Shown here: positions 1 through 13,147 of the stretch, one piece after another
Layout of the letters: each line of letters begins with the position of its first letter
Numbering within the stretch: position 1 is the stretch's first letter
Source of the DNA: Vitis vinifera
Lineage: Eukaryota; Streptophyta; Magnoliopsida; Vitales; Vitaceae
Assembly (NCBI RefSeq): GCF_030704535.1
Contig: NC_081813.1
Coordinates: forward strand, 2,938,001-3,002,000
DNA: 64,000 nucleotides
Reading direction: 5' to 3'
Position numbers and translations under genes: made by a program
The notes under the pieces: generated by a model
Seen by the model: the letters and a program-made list of their open reading frames with translations, nothing else
Told to the model about the DNA's origin: nothing
Databases searched by the model: none

Positions 1-788
1 TTAGCATTCAGCCATGTTCATGTGTGCTCTTATGGGCTCTTTGCATACCTCTTGTGTATGTGGACTGCACCCCATCTTTTGTTAGGGGCCTTTAGTATAA
101 ATTCCTATGCCTAAAAAAAAAGGAAAAAAAAATTTTCTTCCAAGTTAACTGTTTTTTCTTCCAAGTTTTGTGATTACTGAACCTTTAATTTCAGAATTTG
201 GTATTGCTAATGTCTCCAGCATTCTGGGAAACAATTTTCCATCTTTGTTAATTTTGTTTTATCTTGTCAACCTAGTTAAACCCTATGGGAATGGGAATTT
301 GAATTTCTTTGTTGAAAAGGAGTTTATGGTAATTCTTTCCCCTGAAAAATTTTCATCTCTCTTCTTATTTAAAGCTTATAATTAGCTCAAATATGCTCCA
401 TGCCAAGTACTTGTGCTAGTTTTGCTGTTAGTTATTAAACAACAAGGCAAATAAAAATTATAAGCAAAGAATATTTGGGTTCTCCACTTTCAATGTTATC
501 TGCTACCTTTTTAACCCAAATGTGTTTTAGAACATAGAAAATGGAGCAAGCAGGTCCTTTTCTTTTTTCCTTCTTTCTTTCCTTTTCGTTTTTGGGTCAT
601 TCATGGGAAAAATTATACAACCGTCCTTGTATTTTGTTGGATTTGATATGGGAAGTGTATCCAAAACCAAAAATGTAGGATATACATAATTGGACTCTAT
701 TATTTTTCTTAACCCATGATGAATATGACAATCAGGAATATATATACTCTATTGTTTTTATTGATGATAGATTACTTCTTTCTGTCAG
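1..788 (+). other. intronic DNA of the RadA-like gene (5' part outside the window)
   Basis: AT-rich DNA with no convincing exon. The first recognisable RadA exon begins at 789 after a TTTCTGTCAG acceptor, and the RadA residues that should precede it (the KNRFG-motif region) are not encoded here. This stretch is therefore most likely the intron before that exon. The short open frames in it have no recognisable content. Confidence 0.6.
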
Positions 789-3700
789 CTTGGAGTGTTT
801 GAAATGACACAATTGGGACTGCAAGTTGTTTCAAACCCCAGTGAGCTGTTCTTAAGTGAGCAGAACTCAGATTCAGAGATTTTAACTGGACTTGCGGTTG
901 CTGTAATTATGGATGGATCTCGATCTTTTCTTCTGGAAATTCAGGTGGTACTTCTATTTTTTTTTTCCCATAATACAAATGGTCATTGCCAACTGAATGA
1001 GTCGAATGAAATTGTTTTCTAATCCATATAGGAATGGTATTATGTTGAAGATAACCTGCGCTTTGCAATCAGATTAATGATCTATTTTTAATTGTTTTGG
1101 AAAGTTCTGGTTTTCTTTGCTTGTCTGCAGACTAGTGATGCCAGAGTTAGATATATAATTTCCTTTCTAGCAAATATGGCATAAAAATTTGGTGCATCAT
1201 GATGCTTTCGAAGTACCCTGAGTTCCACCACTAATATAAAAAACTCATTAACAGGCATCAAATTGCTAGTTAAGCTCTCATTGATTTAGAGCTTTTGAGT
1301 TTGACAAATTGATGCATTTCTTTTCTTCAGGATTTGTTTGTGCAGAGAGAACAACATAATCATATTTAGAGGCCTTTTGGGCTTCAATATTTCTTCTGAA
1401 CTGTTTGTAAGGGAAGAGCTTTTCATATTTATATATATGTGTGTGTGTGTAATCTTATTTGCCTATCAAAAGGATTGTCAAGCATTGGTTCTCATCAGTC
1501 CATTTTTCTCCAACAAATCTTGTTTGAATGACTTCCATAATCTCTATGTAGGCATTATGTCTATCTGGATCAACAGTTGCAAGGCAAGTTAATGGGGTTC
1601 CAGCGAGCAGAGCTGACATGATTATTGCGGTGAGTAATTGTTTAAATATTTTACAATACCTTTTGCATTCATGCTAGGTGGTCCTTTTACTTCTCTCTTT
1701 TCAGTCTAAATTCAACAAATTTCTGTAGATATCAGGGAATAATATAACCATGCTGTTACATTCTTTGCTATATTTGTTTCCTACTATTACTGTAGTAATC
1801 AATTCGTCATTGTTAATTAACCTGATAGTCTTTGTTCCACTTTGTCAGTGCATGGGTTTTGCTTAATGCACATAACTACAACAACTTAAAGATAACCTTG
1901 TGACTGATTTAGCACATGAGAATATTAATCCAGCATTCTTTTAGATTATAAATCTAAATAAGGTTAGCTGATCATATGTAGCTTGGCCTTTTGGATATAT
2001 AGAAGCATAAAGTGGGCCAGGAAAGCACTTATGTCTAGCAGGTGCAAATTTTGGGTGCATGTGGAAGTATCCAAAGCTTCAAACATTCACTTGCACACTT
2101 ATTTAAGTGTGAAATTAAATATGTAGCATAATAGAAATGACATTGTCCATATAGAGGGATGGATACATTTTTGTATTTAGAATAAATATATGATATATCT
2201 TTTTTCTCATGCATTTGAAAATCAGAAGAAAAGCTGCTGTTTATTTTCTAGAATTTCCAAAGGTACCTTCACAAGCGGAATGTTCTTATCACTTTTCCAT
2301 AGATCTACAATTTCTCATATGCATGTTGAATTTTCCTTAAGCTGGCTTGAGTTCATATCATGAGGTCAGGTGATGTCATTGTCACAAGAGAACCACAAGT
2401 TTTATAAGCTTCACTTGAGAAACGTGTAATCACAATTTTGGAGCTTTGATTATCAGTAGAATAGGAGATTTCTTCACCCAAGGTGGGAAATATAGTTTGA
2501 ATGATTGCAAGGAGCCTAGTGGTGATGGCCATAATGGCCTTACCTCTCTCAAATGGCTCGAAAGAGCCACCACTGTGATTCAAGTTGTAATGATATAACT
2601 TGTCCTCCTGAATGGCTTGAAGGTGTGCAGATAGCCTAATGGGTGCCAAGTAATGGCTGAAAGGTCTATGAGTGAGACAAACTAAAAGCCCATTGTTTCA
2701 TAATATGAGTCCATAATGGTTATTCTAGTGTGAACTTAAATGGCCTAAAAACCACAAACAAACCAAAATAAGCAACTATCAAAGACTACATGAAGTAAAC
2801 TCATTAATGGAACACCAGTTCTCTTTCTCTAGACAGGACAAGTGTCTGGAGAACTATTCTCTTTAAAAAAAGGGGCTTATGTTCAAATGTTCACCCTCCA
2901 ACACAGAGATGGAAAAAACAGAGAAAATGAAGCAGCTGCGCAATGAGTAGCTTTCCAGCAATTTGTTTCAATGAAAAGGCCATTTTTCAATATTGGACTT
3001 AATATTCAGATTATTATCTTTTTTGTCTTTTCCTCAGATTTCCTAGCAGCCAAATAGAGGTTAACCCCATCTTCACTTAATTATTTCAGTTTTTGTTTTG
3101 GTTTTTCCATCATGTATCTTCTTTTTTGTTGAAATCTTTGAGGTGACATTGTGTTTCGCAGCTGCTGATACTTTTGTATTCCTTAAAGATGATGTAAGAA
3201 CTGACCCTTTAATCTCTTTATCTGTTAGGTTCTCATGAAGCAAGCTGGTCTAAAGCTCCAAGACAATGTAAATTAACATTTCCTCATTATTTAGCCTTTA
3301 GTAAGAATGATCAGTAATGACCATAAATATATTTTTAACTCCACCTCTTACTGACCTTTCATGTATGTTATACCATTGATTCAACTGACTATCAAGATGG
3401 TTACTATAATTATTTTAATCGCCTGCTCATATCATTGGTTACACTCCTCAATTTAAAGTGGTTTCCTTGTACCGTTTCTTACCACAGGGCATCTTTTTAA
3501 ATGTCGTAAGTGGCGTGACACTGGCAGAGACCGCTGGGGATCTTGCTGTAGCAGCTGCAATTTGCAGCAGGCATGTGCTCTATCATTTAATTTCACATCA
3601 TCTACTGTTATCAATTGGTTATAACTTTTATCTACATGCTAAATATAGGCTAATGTTATGTTTGTTCTCAATGTCTTTTCCCTTCCATAGTTTTGGAGTT

Positions 3701-4739
3701 CGATAAATATTACATGGGGTGTAACAAAATTGTCTGGGCTAGTTACAGAAAATTGTATTTTCTTATTGAACTTAATAATCTGCTCCAGTTTCTTTTCTTT
3801 CATCTCTTCCTTCTTTTATCCCCTCCAATGTCAAATTCACTATTCTTTGTCGTTATAAATCAATGAACTGAACTTTGTTTTCTTCAGCTTCTTGGAGTTT
3901 CCTATTCCCAATGGCATTGCATTCATTGGAGAAATCGGCCTTGGTGGTGAGCTTCGCACGGTATGCATATTTTCTCTCATTACTGAACTGATTTTAAGAA
4001 GTGAACTAGTTTTGCAGTACCTTTGCCTCGATTCCCTTACTGGCTTTTGGAAGCTTGTGCACTGTTTAGAGAATCAGATAGTAAATAAATCTTTTGAAAG
4101 GGTGACTTTCATCTCAGTCCATGAAATCCTCACAAGCAAAGCTTATGAATTTGGTCTCCTGAAGCTCCTCTCTTAAGCATAACTTGCATCATCTACACAT
4201 GTATTTGCATGTACCTACAATGAGGCCGAGCCGGCCCTTTGCCTAGCCAGTCTCACCGACCAAATTCACTACATGCCAAGTAAGCCTGATTGCCCCAAAA
4301 CTTGAAGGAGGCTGAGCAAAATTGAACCTAAACCTTTATTATGATTGACCCAATTAGAGCTCCTTCAAACACAGCTTGTTTACAGCCTTCAATGGTATTC
4401 AACACCGTTCCTTCCAAAACCGACATGGGGAATTGTATGCTTTATCTGCATCATCCTCTGTGTTTTGCTCATCTTCCCAGTTCTTAATGCTGCTTAATGC
4501 AGAAAATCTTTCGCCTTCAATGTAATATATTTTTTAAGAAAGAGGCTGTTGCCGATCATTTTCATCTTCTGCAGGTACCCAGAATGGAGAAAAGGGTGAA
4601 CACAGTAGCGAAACTGGGATACAAAAAATGCATAGTCCCAAAAGCAGCTGAAAAATCTCTACCAACTCTTGAGGATATGAACATTGAGATTGTGGGCTGC
4701 AGGAATATGAAAGAGGTTATCAACACAGTTTTTGTCTGA
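789..4739 (+). CDS. RadA/Sms-like DNA repair protein, C-terminal half (5' end outside window)
   Basis: RadA/Sms proteins are RecA-like ATPases with a C-terminal Lon-protease-like domain. In bacteria they process recombination intermediates; plant copies are thought to act in organelles. Six exons can be joined in frame: 789-944, 1552-1629, 3229-3267, 3488-3570, 3888-3960 and 4575-4739. They encode the hallmark stretches GVFEM, VSNPSELFLSE, GSTVARQVNGVPASRADMII, LMKQAGLKL, LNVVSGVTLAETAGDLAVAA, FLEFPIPNGIAFIGEIGLGG and a C-terminus ending IEIVGCRNMKEVINTVFV, then TGA. This is the Lon-like domain, with the conserved GE(I/V)GLGGELR segment complete. The zinc finger, Walker A and KNRFG motifs must lie upstream of the window. 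The intron after 3570 starts with GC instead of GT, and only that junction keeps the conserved ICSSFLEF reading. Family identity is firm; the organelle target cannot be seen. Confidence 0.9.
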
Positions 4740-4929
4740 GGCGTAAAAGAAAAGCTGAATATCATTTTGACCTTTTTTGGTTACCTTTCTATCATATTTA
4801 TATAATTTTATTTTTGGTATGATCAAAGGTGTAAAAATGTTAATTTTCTACTTTTAATTTAATTGCCTCTTGCCCCGACAATGATTAATTATTTTGATTC
4901 CTCTTTTTATCATTTTCTTTTTTTATTTA

Positions 4930-5170
4930 GGTTATGTTCCGTACTCGGAAATTCTAGTCAAGAGAAAAAAAATAGAGAAAAAGAAAAAAAGAAAGAAAAA
5001 ATAAAAAAATAAAAATTAAATTGAAAATTAATAAATTATTTTATATATTATTTTACTTATTTTAAATTTTTAATGTAAAGATTAAATAATGTGAAATCAA
5101 ATATGAAAAAATTATTTATTTTAATATTTTTTTTCTTTTATTAGTATTTCTAGGGAATCTAACATAACCT
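4930..5170. mobile_element. MITE of ~240 bp
   Basis: The ends form an inverted repeat. The left end reads GGTTATGTTCCG and the right end, on the other strand, GGTTATGTTAGATTCCC. The inside is A/T-only DNA with no coding capacity. A similar A-rich stretch with a related left edge lies near 21043-21270. Size, terminal repeats and lack of coding suggest a non-autonomous DNA transposon; the superfamily is not determined. Confidence 0.55.
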
Positions 5171-5638
5171 CAGGTAAAATAGAAAGCTCGAGTAACTTTT
5201 AAATTAAAAAAAAAAATATTAGGAGCATTTTTTTCTTTAATTCAATTTAATTTTTTTAGATAAATTATATATATATTTGTGAAGGTTAGGAGCATTTTTT
5301 AATACTTAGAAAATGTATTTAAAATTTTAAAATAAATAAAGGTGGAATATTCTTCAAGGGAAAAAAATAAGCACTTTTTAGGAATATTATTTGAAAATGA
5401 AGTTTTTAGGGCTTATTTGTTAATTATTCTAGAAATAGGGGGCGATTTTTCTATTTTTGAAAAAAAATAATAATAAGAGAAATATGAAGAATAATTAAAA
5501 ATAAAATATTATATGTAAAATTTATTTTTAAATATTTTGTGATTTTGTTTTTTTATAAATATTTTATTTTAAAACATTTTCCAATTCCCCCTTTCTTTAG
5601 TTCTCCGACGCTCATCTCCGATTCTCCGATCGAGTGAC

Positions 5639-5735
5639 TGGGGTCCACTCTTCAAAGATCTGACGTGGTAAATCAAGTGAAAAGTTTGGGGTCCACTTTT
5701 TTAGATTCCGACGTGGCAAAATCACAGTGAAAGCC
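5639..5735 (+). promoter_or_regulatory. tandem ~49-bp repeat with ACGT-core (ABRE-like) sites upstream of alpha-MPP
   Basis: Two imperfect direct copies (about 5639-5687 and 5689-5735) share GGGTCCACT, a GACGTGG core and a downstream A(T)CA-AGTGAAA block. The cores are TGACGTGG at 5661-5668 and CGACGTGG at 5710-5717. Read on the other strand these are CCACGTCA and CCACGTCG, the form bound by plant bZIP/ABF factors. They lie about 130-185 bp before the start codon. A role in ABA or stress response of this gene is inference. Confidence 0.5.
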
Positions 5736-5846
5736 GGAAGTTTATGAAGGCATTTTCACTGGAGAAGATCCCAGACAGAGGAGGCAGAACATTTTACCTT
5801 CTTCAATACCAAAACTTTCTAGGGTTTCGCTGCGACTGACTCAACC

Positions 5847-8829
5847 ATGTACAGAACCGCAGCTTCACGACTCAGGGCTCTCAAGGTTAGTGGCAACTTT
5901 GTTCATCAGAAACCCTGATCACCTCGTGTTTCTGTTTGCCTGCTGAGAAAATAAAGAGAACAAAATGAAAACCTTTGGATGTTATGAGAAATGAAAAGAT
6001 CAATGCAGTTGATGTGATTTTCTTTTCTTACATTTTCTCAGAGATCAAACGGGACGGAGTTATTTGTTTATTTTTTTTACTGATTTGATCTTGTATGAAC
6101 TTCTGTGCTTGATTTTCTGGTCGGATTGATGCATTTCTATTTAATCGTCGATCTTTTGATCTCTGTTTATTACCGTGAGCGTTGGGAAAGCAAATGGTTA
6201 AGTTTTGTGGACTTTATGTTTTGTTTTCTCTTGGATTCCGAGAAATGAAGAATGATGAGATGAGGCAAAGAGCTGTGTTGGGGTCAACTCTGTGGAGGTT
6301 TCAGGGTCGCGATTTTTAAAAATGGAATCAAAATTTTTAAAAAATGGCGTCTTCTATTTCTTTTTTGTTTTGTTTGCAAACCAATAGAGAGCCTTGAATC
6401 GGCAATCATTTTCTCCAAAATGTGAATTAGATGTGTTATTGGTAGTAGCTTTGTTGGATAATTTTCTGATGCCTACTTGGATGATTGATATATTGATTTA
6501 TTTTTCCTTTTCCGGGGTGGGTCTGGATTCTAACCTGTTTGAAAACGAAATTGATAGGGAGCTCATGCTAACAACTTGGGTGTGTGTTTTTTTGTCATAT
6601 TTTATAATTTGGATTACTTTGTAATGCTGGTAATGTTTCCTTGTATTAGTTATGATTCATTTAATTGTTCTCTTTCTGTGTTTTCATTCCTCTTGGAACA
6701 GCTCCCCAGCATGCAAACAGAGCATTAATTTATGTTTGGGAGTACCTCATACACCATTTTGAAGTCGAATATTGTTTTTGTTTCCCCGCCCCTCCCCACT
6801 CCACAGAGAAACAGAATGTTTTGTTTTCAATGATGTGTGGTCTGTTGAAAATATTTTTATTAATTACATTTGCATCCATGATTGTTCCATATATCATTTT
6901 ATGTAGCGGTATAAACAGGAGTCATTAGTCGAACATTAATTTTTTTATTTATTGTTTGTACTCTCTGTGCTAAGTCTGAAAAATAGAGAATTGATACCTT
7001 CCATTCTGAAATTCCATGAATAGGGCCGTGGAGGAAATTGGAGAGCAGCCAGATTTGCAAGTTCAAGTGCAGTTACTGTGAGATCATCTTCTTCTCCGAG
7101 TTTGTTCAGCTGGCTAACAGGGGAAAAGTCTTCTTCTCTTTCTCCTTTGAATCTTCCACTTGCAGGTGTTTCCCTCCCACCTCCACTACCTGATTATGTT
7201 GAACCAAGCAAGACCAAGATAACAACTCTCTCTAATGGCGTCAAAATAGCATCAGAGACATCACCTGTATGTCTTCAATGTCACAACCCTTCTAAACTTT
7301 GTCATTCTTATTAAGTCATTTGGCATTTCTAACTTGTGCTATTATTATCCTTATCTCTACTATTATTCTTTGTCCCTTGTTTTAATCCAGTTATAGTTGG
7401 TTGGTTAATCAGAATCCTGCAGCCTCTATAGGGTTTTATGTTGATTGTGGGTCAATCTATGAGACACCACTGTCATTTGGGGCCACCCACTTGCTGGAAC
7501 GGATGGCGTTTAAGAGCACTACCAACCGAAGTCATTTGCGTGTTGTGAGGGAAGTGGAGGCAATTGGAGGTAATGTGACAGCCTCGGCCTCTCGGGAACA
7601 GATGGGGTACACTTTTGATGCTCTAAAGACTTATGTCCCTGAAATGGTCGAATTGCTTGTTGACTGTGTGAGGAACCCTGTGTTCTTGGATTGGGAAGTC
7701 AATGAACAGGTAAATCTCTTGAATTCTCAAATTTACCATCTTTACATTAAAGTAAAAGATGTACTTTTATCCTTTTATAAGGAACCTGATGGTTATTTTT
7801 TCTTGATTTATTTATTTATTTTCCACTTAGGCCATTTTTTGATCTGTTTCTCTTTCATCTGCATTCTACTTTTATTTCTTATCTATTACGGGGAAAAAAT
7901 CTTACTGTTTTTCTGACATGTTAAAGTTTCCCACTGTTGCCAATCGGCATTTGACCTATTGGACACTTGATTGAAACCTGTGCTTCACATTGTGAGGTTC
8001 ACATATTTTACAGATATGGACTGTTTTTTTGGGTCCATTGCTCATAATATTTTTTGTTCCAGTTTCTTCTTTCCCACTTTGTGTCAGTATTCCAAATGTA
8101 TATGGTAAACTATATGTTTGTACAGCTTCAAAAGGTGAAAGCAGAGCTTGGAGAACTTTCCAACAATCCTCAAGGATTACTTTTGGAGGCAATTCACTCT
8201 GCTGGTTATTCTGGTGCCCTGGCAAATCCTCTATTGGCTCCTGAATCTGCTATAAACAGATTGAATAGCACCATTTTGGAGGAATTTGTTGCGGTAAGAC
8301 AAAGAAAAACTTATAAATACTGCATACAGAATTAATTTTTTTTGCTCAATCTTCTCAGTCTTTCATTTCATGTTTCTTTGTTTTTCATTTTCCTTTTGGT
8401 TTCCTCTTTTTGCGTGTGTTCTCTGAATTCCTTTTTCTGTCTTTATTTCAGGAGAATTACACTGCTCCTAGGATGGTCCTTGCGGCTTCTGGAGTTGAAC
8501 ATGAAGAGTTTTTGTCCATTGCAGAGCCACTTGTTTCTTATCTTCCCAGTGTGCCCCGTCCAGAAGAGCCAAAATCTGTTTATGTTGGAGGGGATTATCG
8601 TTGTCAGGCTGATTCAGGGGTGTGTATCTCTAATTGTTCACATCTAGTGGTTTCATGTCTGATTGATCTGTTGATTTTGTTTCTCATCTGTTTAATTCGT
8701 TTTGAGTACAGATCACCCATCTCGCTCTTGCATTTGAAGTGCCTGGTGGTTGGCATAATGAGAAAGAAGCTATCACTTTGACTGTTCTTCAGGTGCTGCA
8801 TTTGATCTTTTCTTCTTAAAGAGATTCTG

Positions 8830-8898
<69 letters not shown>

Positions 8899-10858
8899 TA
8901 TTCCCTCTTTTCATTCATCCACCATGTTTTCCTTTTTTGCATTAAGAAATGTGATAGTCCCGCAGATGCTTATGGGAGGAGGTGGCTCATTCTCTGCGGG
9001 GGGCCCTGGAAAAGGAATGCACTCACGACTATGTAAGTTTTACATATGGCTACTGGTTTTCTTGTAGCTTACCTTGATCATTTGGGTTATGGTTATTTAT
9101 TATTGTTGGACTTTATAGCTGCTTGGATTCCTGTGTTGTTGCATTAATGTTGACTGAGTATATATTTCTAAATTTCTGCTAAGTTTAACTCGTTTGTTTA
9201 ACCCATTTTGAACACAGATCTTCGTGTCTTGAATGAGTATCAACAGCTTCAATCTTTCTCTGCATTCAACAATATCTTCAACAATACTGGAATTTTTGGC
9301 ATTTATGCTAGCACTGTAAGGCACCCCCTAAAGCCTTAAATTACCTTGATCAACATGGCTTACATTTTGTTGTTCTACTGTCCATTTAGGTTGTGTGTTG
9401 AATGGTGATTTGTTTGTGGTTGGCATATAGAGCAGCTGTAGTATCTCATAGTTGTAGTGAACCTGTGCTTCACCTATTTGATTTTTTTCCCCATTTAGGT
9501 TTTTATTTTCTTATCCCACTTAGGTTTATATTTCCCCCCTGTTACTTTTCTTATCCCGCTTAGGTTTATATTTCCCCCCTTTTTAATGTCCTCATTGCAT
9601 ATGATTCTTATTACTTTTCTTGTGTAAAGTTTTTTTGATAAACTCACAATATATGTATATAGGAACAAAAAACACCTCAGCAAAGTGCACTGGAAGTACA
9701 TAACGGGTGCATTGTCCTCAAGTATTTCTACCATTTGTTCTTGTTAATGGTTTACGTGTTTCTCTCCTATGCATTTCAGAGTTGAACTACACATAAGCAT
9801 TTAGTCCTGATAGATAATCACTTCTTACCTCCACCATTTCATGGGAAAATTTAATCAATCATCTTTATCTTCTGAAATTGCATATTTGCTTCCTTCTGTT
9901 CTGGAATTTTTGTGCTTCTTTAGAAATAATTTTAATATTTGATGGAGGTATGATGGACTTAATTTTGATTAGATTCATATATATTTTTTTTACTGTCACA
10001 ACCGTCTAAGCTTGAGCTTACGCACCTTATGGAATTAGGGCTCCGATTTTGTGGCAAAAGCAGTTGATATTGCTGCAGGAGAACTACTTTCAATTGCTTC
10101 ACCTGGACAAGGTTCATTGCTTATCTCTCTCATATGGTTTGGTTTTTTCTCGAGCTATATCCCTGCAGTAACTGCAGGTATTAATTCTATCATATGTTTT
10201 TTCTTTACCCTGCGCTGACAGTTGACCAGGTACAGCTTACTCGTGCCAAAGAGGCAACTAAATCTGCCGTTCTGATGAATCTGGAATCAAGAGTATGCTT
10301 CTCTCTCTCTCTTTCCCCACCACCCCAACCTGCACCCCCTTTGGGTTTGGTCTTTGCTGAGTTTTCTTTTGTTATGGCTTACACTTGTTTGTTGTAGATG
10401 ATTGCATCGGAAGATATAGGGAGACAGATATTGACATATGGAGAGAGGTAATTCTTTCAAGATGCCATCTGAAACCAAAGTAAATTAATGGTAGTGCAAA
10501 GCAGAAACACCAGAAAGAAACACTCGATTCTAAACCAAAAAGCACCTTCATGGGATGAATCAAAGCCCTTATGTTTACAGCAGAAGTGTGTCATGTTATT
10601 TTCTCAGGAAGCCTTTGGAGCATTTCTTGAAGGCAGTAGATGAAATCACTTTGAAGGATATCACCACCATTGCCCAGAGGATCATTTCTTCACCTCTTAC
10701 AATGGCATCATATGGCGACGGTAATCTCCCTCTTTCCACCAATGAACCCTTCTATGATTTCACCGGAATTGAATCTTGAGAAATCTCTCCCCTCTTTTGT
10801 TGCAGTTATCCATGTTCCCAGCTATGAATCAGTCAACCGCAAGTTCCACGCAAAGTGA
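5847..10858 (+). CDS. MPPalpha: mitochondrial-processing peptidase subunit alpha
   Basis: Non-catalytic subunit of the matrix peptidase that removes mitochondrial presequences; in plants MPP is built into the cytochrome bc1 complex as a core protein. Thirteen exons join in frame to 506 codons: 5847-5885, 7024-7266, 7413-7709, 8126-8293, 8452-8619, 8712-8792, 8966-9032, 9218-9315, 10039-10111, 10222-10292, 10398-10447, 10608-10720, 10806-10858. The N-terminus (MYRTAASRLRALKGRG) is an Arg/Ser-rich presequence. At residues ~120-127 HLLERMAF replaces the zinc motif HxxEH of the beta subunit, as expected for alpha. Exon 7 encodes the glycine-rich substrate-recognition loop GGGGSFSAGGPGKG near residue 336. 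The start is the first ATG after a plausible leader, and all junctions are GT-AG. Intron 6 carries a CT/TA microsatellite. Confidence 0.95.
8832..8895. repeat. compound (CT)n(TA)n microsatellite in alpha-MPP intron
   Basis: About 15 CT units (8832-8861) run directly into about 17 TA units (to ~8895), between exons 6 and 7. Such compound dinucleotide tracts are normally length-polymorphic. Confidence 0.95.
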
Positions 10859-11389
10859 GAAACGTCGAAGTTCGTCCGGTCTTAATCATCGGAGATATGC
10901 CTGCATAGAGCCCTCTCCACATTAACGATCTCATTCAATGGTTTTTTTCTGGGAATTTTCGTTCTCATGTGCAGGAGGTCACTCCAGGAATTATGGATAA
11001 AGAATTCATTTCCGTGATTCAGTCATGGGAAAATTTTGCTGACAATTTTTTTTTTTCCAATGAAAGTCAGAAATAAAACATACGAACTGGGATTGTGTCC
11101 TCCATCTGGTTAAATTATTTATACATAATTTAATGTTATGTTTGGCTTTCAGAAAACTTGAGGAAAAATACGAGGAAAAGAAAATAGAGAAGAAAAAAAA
11201 ATTGAAATAATTTTAAAATGCATAAGAGTTTGTTTGGTTGTGATTTAAAAATAGTTTTTTGTTTTTAAAAATAAAAAATTATTTTAAAAAATTCTTAATA
11301 CCGGATTCAAAAACAAAACAAAACAAATTTTATTAAACAAATAAATTCTAAATCAAACTCTATTGGTATGTAAAATTTATTAATTTTTT

Positions 11390-12360
11390 TTATTAGGTAA
11401 ATAAATTTTAAATTAAGTAAGATTTAATATGTTGAATTTATTAACAAGTTTAATAATTTTTAAAAATAACTTAAAACTCAAATAGTGAAGTACTAGAAAT
11501 TTATAGACAAAAATTGGTTTATGATTTTATTATTTCTCAAATCATTATTTTTCATTTTTTTTCACTTGGCAAATGCGCTTCAAATTAAACTTAAGTGTTG
11601 GATTTATTAACAAATCTAATCATTTTGAAAAGAAATTTAAAACTCAAATAGTGAACGAATTAATATCATAAAGTTGTGGACAAAAATTGGTTTAGAACAA
11701 TTTCATTGTTTTTATTTTTTTACATAGAATCATTATTTGCTAAATTTTTTCACTAGGAAAATGAATTTCAAATAAAATAAGGTTTAATGTGTTGAATTCA
11801 TTAACAAGTTTGGTAATTTTTTTAAAAAACTTAAAACTCAAATAATGATCTAATTAGTACTTGAAATTTATGGATAAAATTTGCTTTAAAATAATTTTAT
11901 TGTTTCTTTTCTACTTACAATCATTTTTTTTTTATTACAAAAATAAGCTTCAAATTAAACAAGTCTTTAATGTGTTGAATTCAATAACAAGTTTAGTGTT
12001 TTTTAAAAATAATTTAAAACTCAAATAATAAACTCACTAATACAAAAAATTTATGGATAAAAATTAGTTCATAATGACTTTATTATTATTTTTATACATA
12101 ATTATATTTTTATAAATTCTCTTGTTATAAAATCAAGTCGTATTGAATTTATTAATGGTTTTAACAAAAAACTACATCTAATCATTAAAAAATAATAATA
12201 CTTATATATCATTAGTCATGATTTTATTGTTTCTCCAATATAGAACTATACTTTTTTTGAATTTGGATAAATAAATTATAAATTAAGATATAGTTAATAA
12301 TTTAAATTCTTTAATAAATTTTTTAATTTTCAAAAAAAAATTTGAATTCAAAAAATTGAT
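11390..12360. repeat. degenerate ~180-bp tandem repeat, about five to six copies
   Basis: A unit recurs with spacing of about 168-192 bp. It consists of TTTAATGTGTTGAATTCATT, then AACAAGTTT, AACTTAAAACTCAAATA, a variant of AATTTATGGATAAAAATTGG, TTTTATTGTTTCT and a variant of CTTCAAATTAAAC. Clear starts of the TTTAATGTG-type motif are at about 11423, 11591, 11783 and 11966, with weaker copies near 12148 and 12296. Copies differ by many substitutions, so the array is old. It has no open frame. Confidence 0.75.
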
Positions 12361-13147
12361 CTAATTAATTGTAGGTTAACTAAAAACATTTTACAATATT
12401 ATTTTCATAATTTAATACCAAATGCATATATAAAATGAAAAAAGTTTACTCATTTACATGTTAAACTTTATTTATTATTCATTTTAAATAAAATATTATT
12501 AAAAATTATTATTTTAAATTATTAAGATGTTAATATCCTTATATTTCTAACCCATACTAAAATACTATTTTTTTAATAAAAAATTATAGTACATGATTTT
12601 ATTATAATAATATTATTCATATTTTATTAAAAATTATTTATTTTTTTAATTTATTTGTAATTAAAAAACTATCTTCAACTTTAATAAAACTTGCATTAAA
12701 TTAAATTTATATTATATAAATTGAATTTATAATGTTTGTACCAAACAAAAGAAATATTTTTAAAAATAATTTATTCAAAAAGGTTTTTTATTTTTTATTT
12801 TTAAAAATTATTTTCAAAACAACTTCCTAAACATCCTTATTTTTATAAAATATTTCAAAAAACTATTTTTTAAATTTAAAAACAATTTTGAAAAACAAAT
12901 TTAAGAAAACATAGTTACACGGATCTTAAATTTTTAAGTAATTTTAATTATATTTGTTTTTTTTTTCCACAATGAAATGAAACATGAGAATTTTTTTTTA
13001 ATGTATTAAATTAGAAATATTTATGAAATATTTATTTATTAGAAAAAAAAAATTAATGTTATATTTCAAAGGTCTCTGCTGTTTTGATTCATAAATGAGA
13101 AGTGGTAATCGTGGGAGAGCAAAAATCAACGTTAGCATATCATCTGG

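Larger units (their letters stand above)
4740..5846. other. RadA to alpha-MPP intergenic region
   Basis: AT-rich spacer holding the RadA 3' flank, one MITE (4930-5170), A/T runs, and from about 5590 the more GC-rich promoter and leader of the alpha-MPP gene. No further gene is visible. Confidence 0.7.

Noticed and set aside
2353-2649. 98-codon antisense frame in a RadA intron
   Set aside because: Entirely intronic, no recognised motif, ordinary base composition.
3571-3580. Use of the GT at 3575-3576 as donor instead of GC at 3571
   Set aside because: It would add CAT-type bases and shift the downstream frame, destroying the conserved FLEFPIPNG sequence.
11390-12360. CRISPR-like array
   Set aside because: Repeat copies are contiguous ~180-bp degenerate units without unique spacers, in a plant nuclear context.
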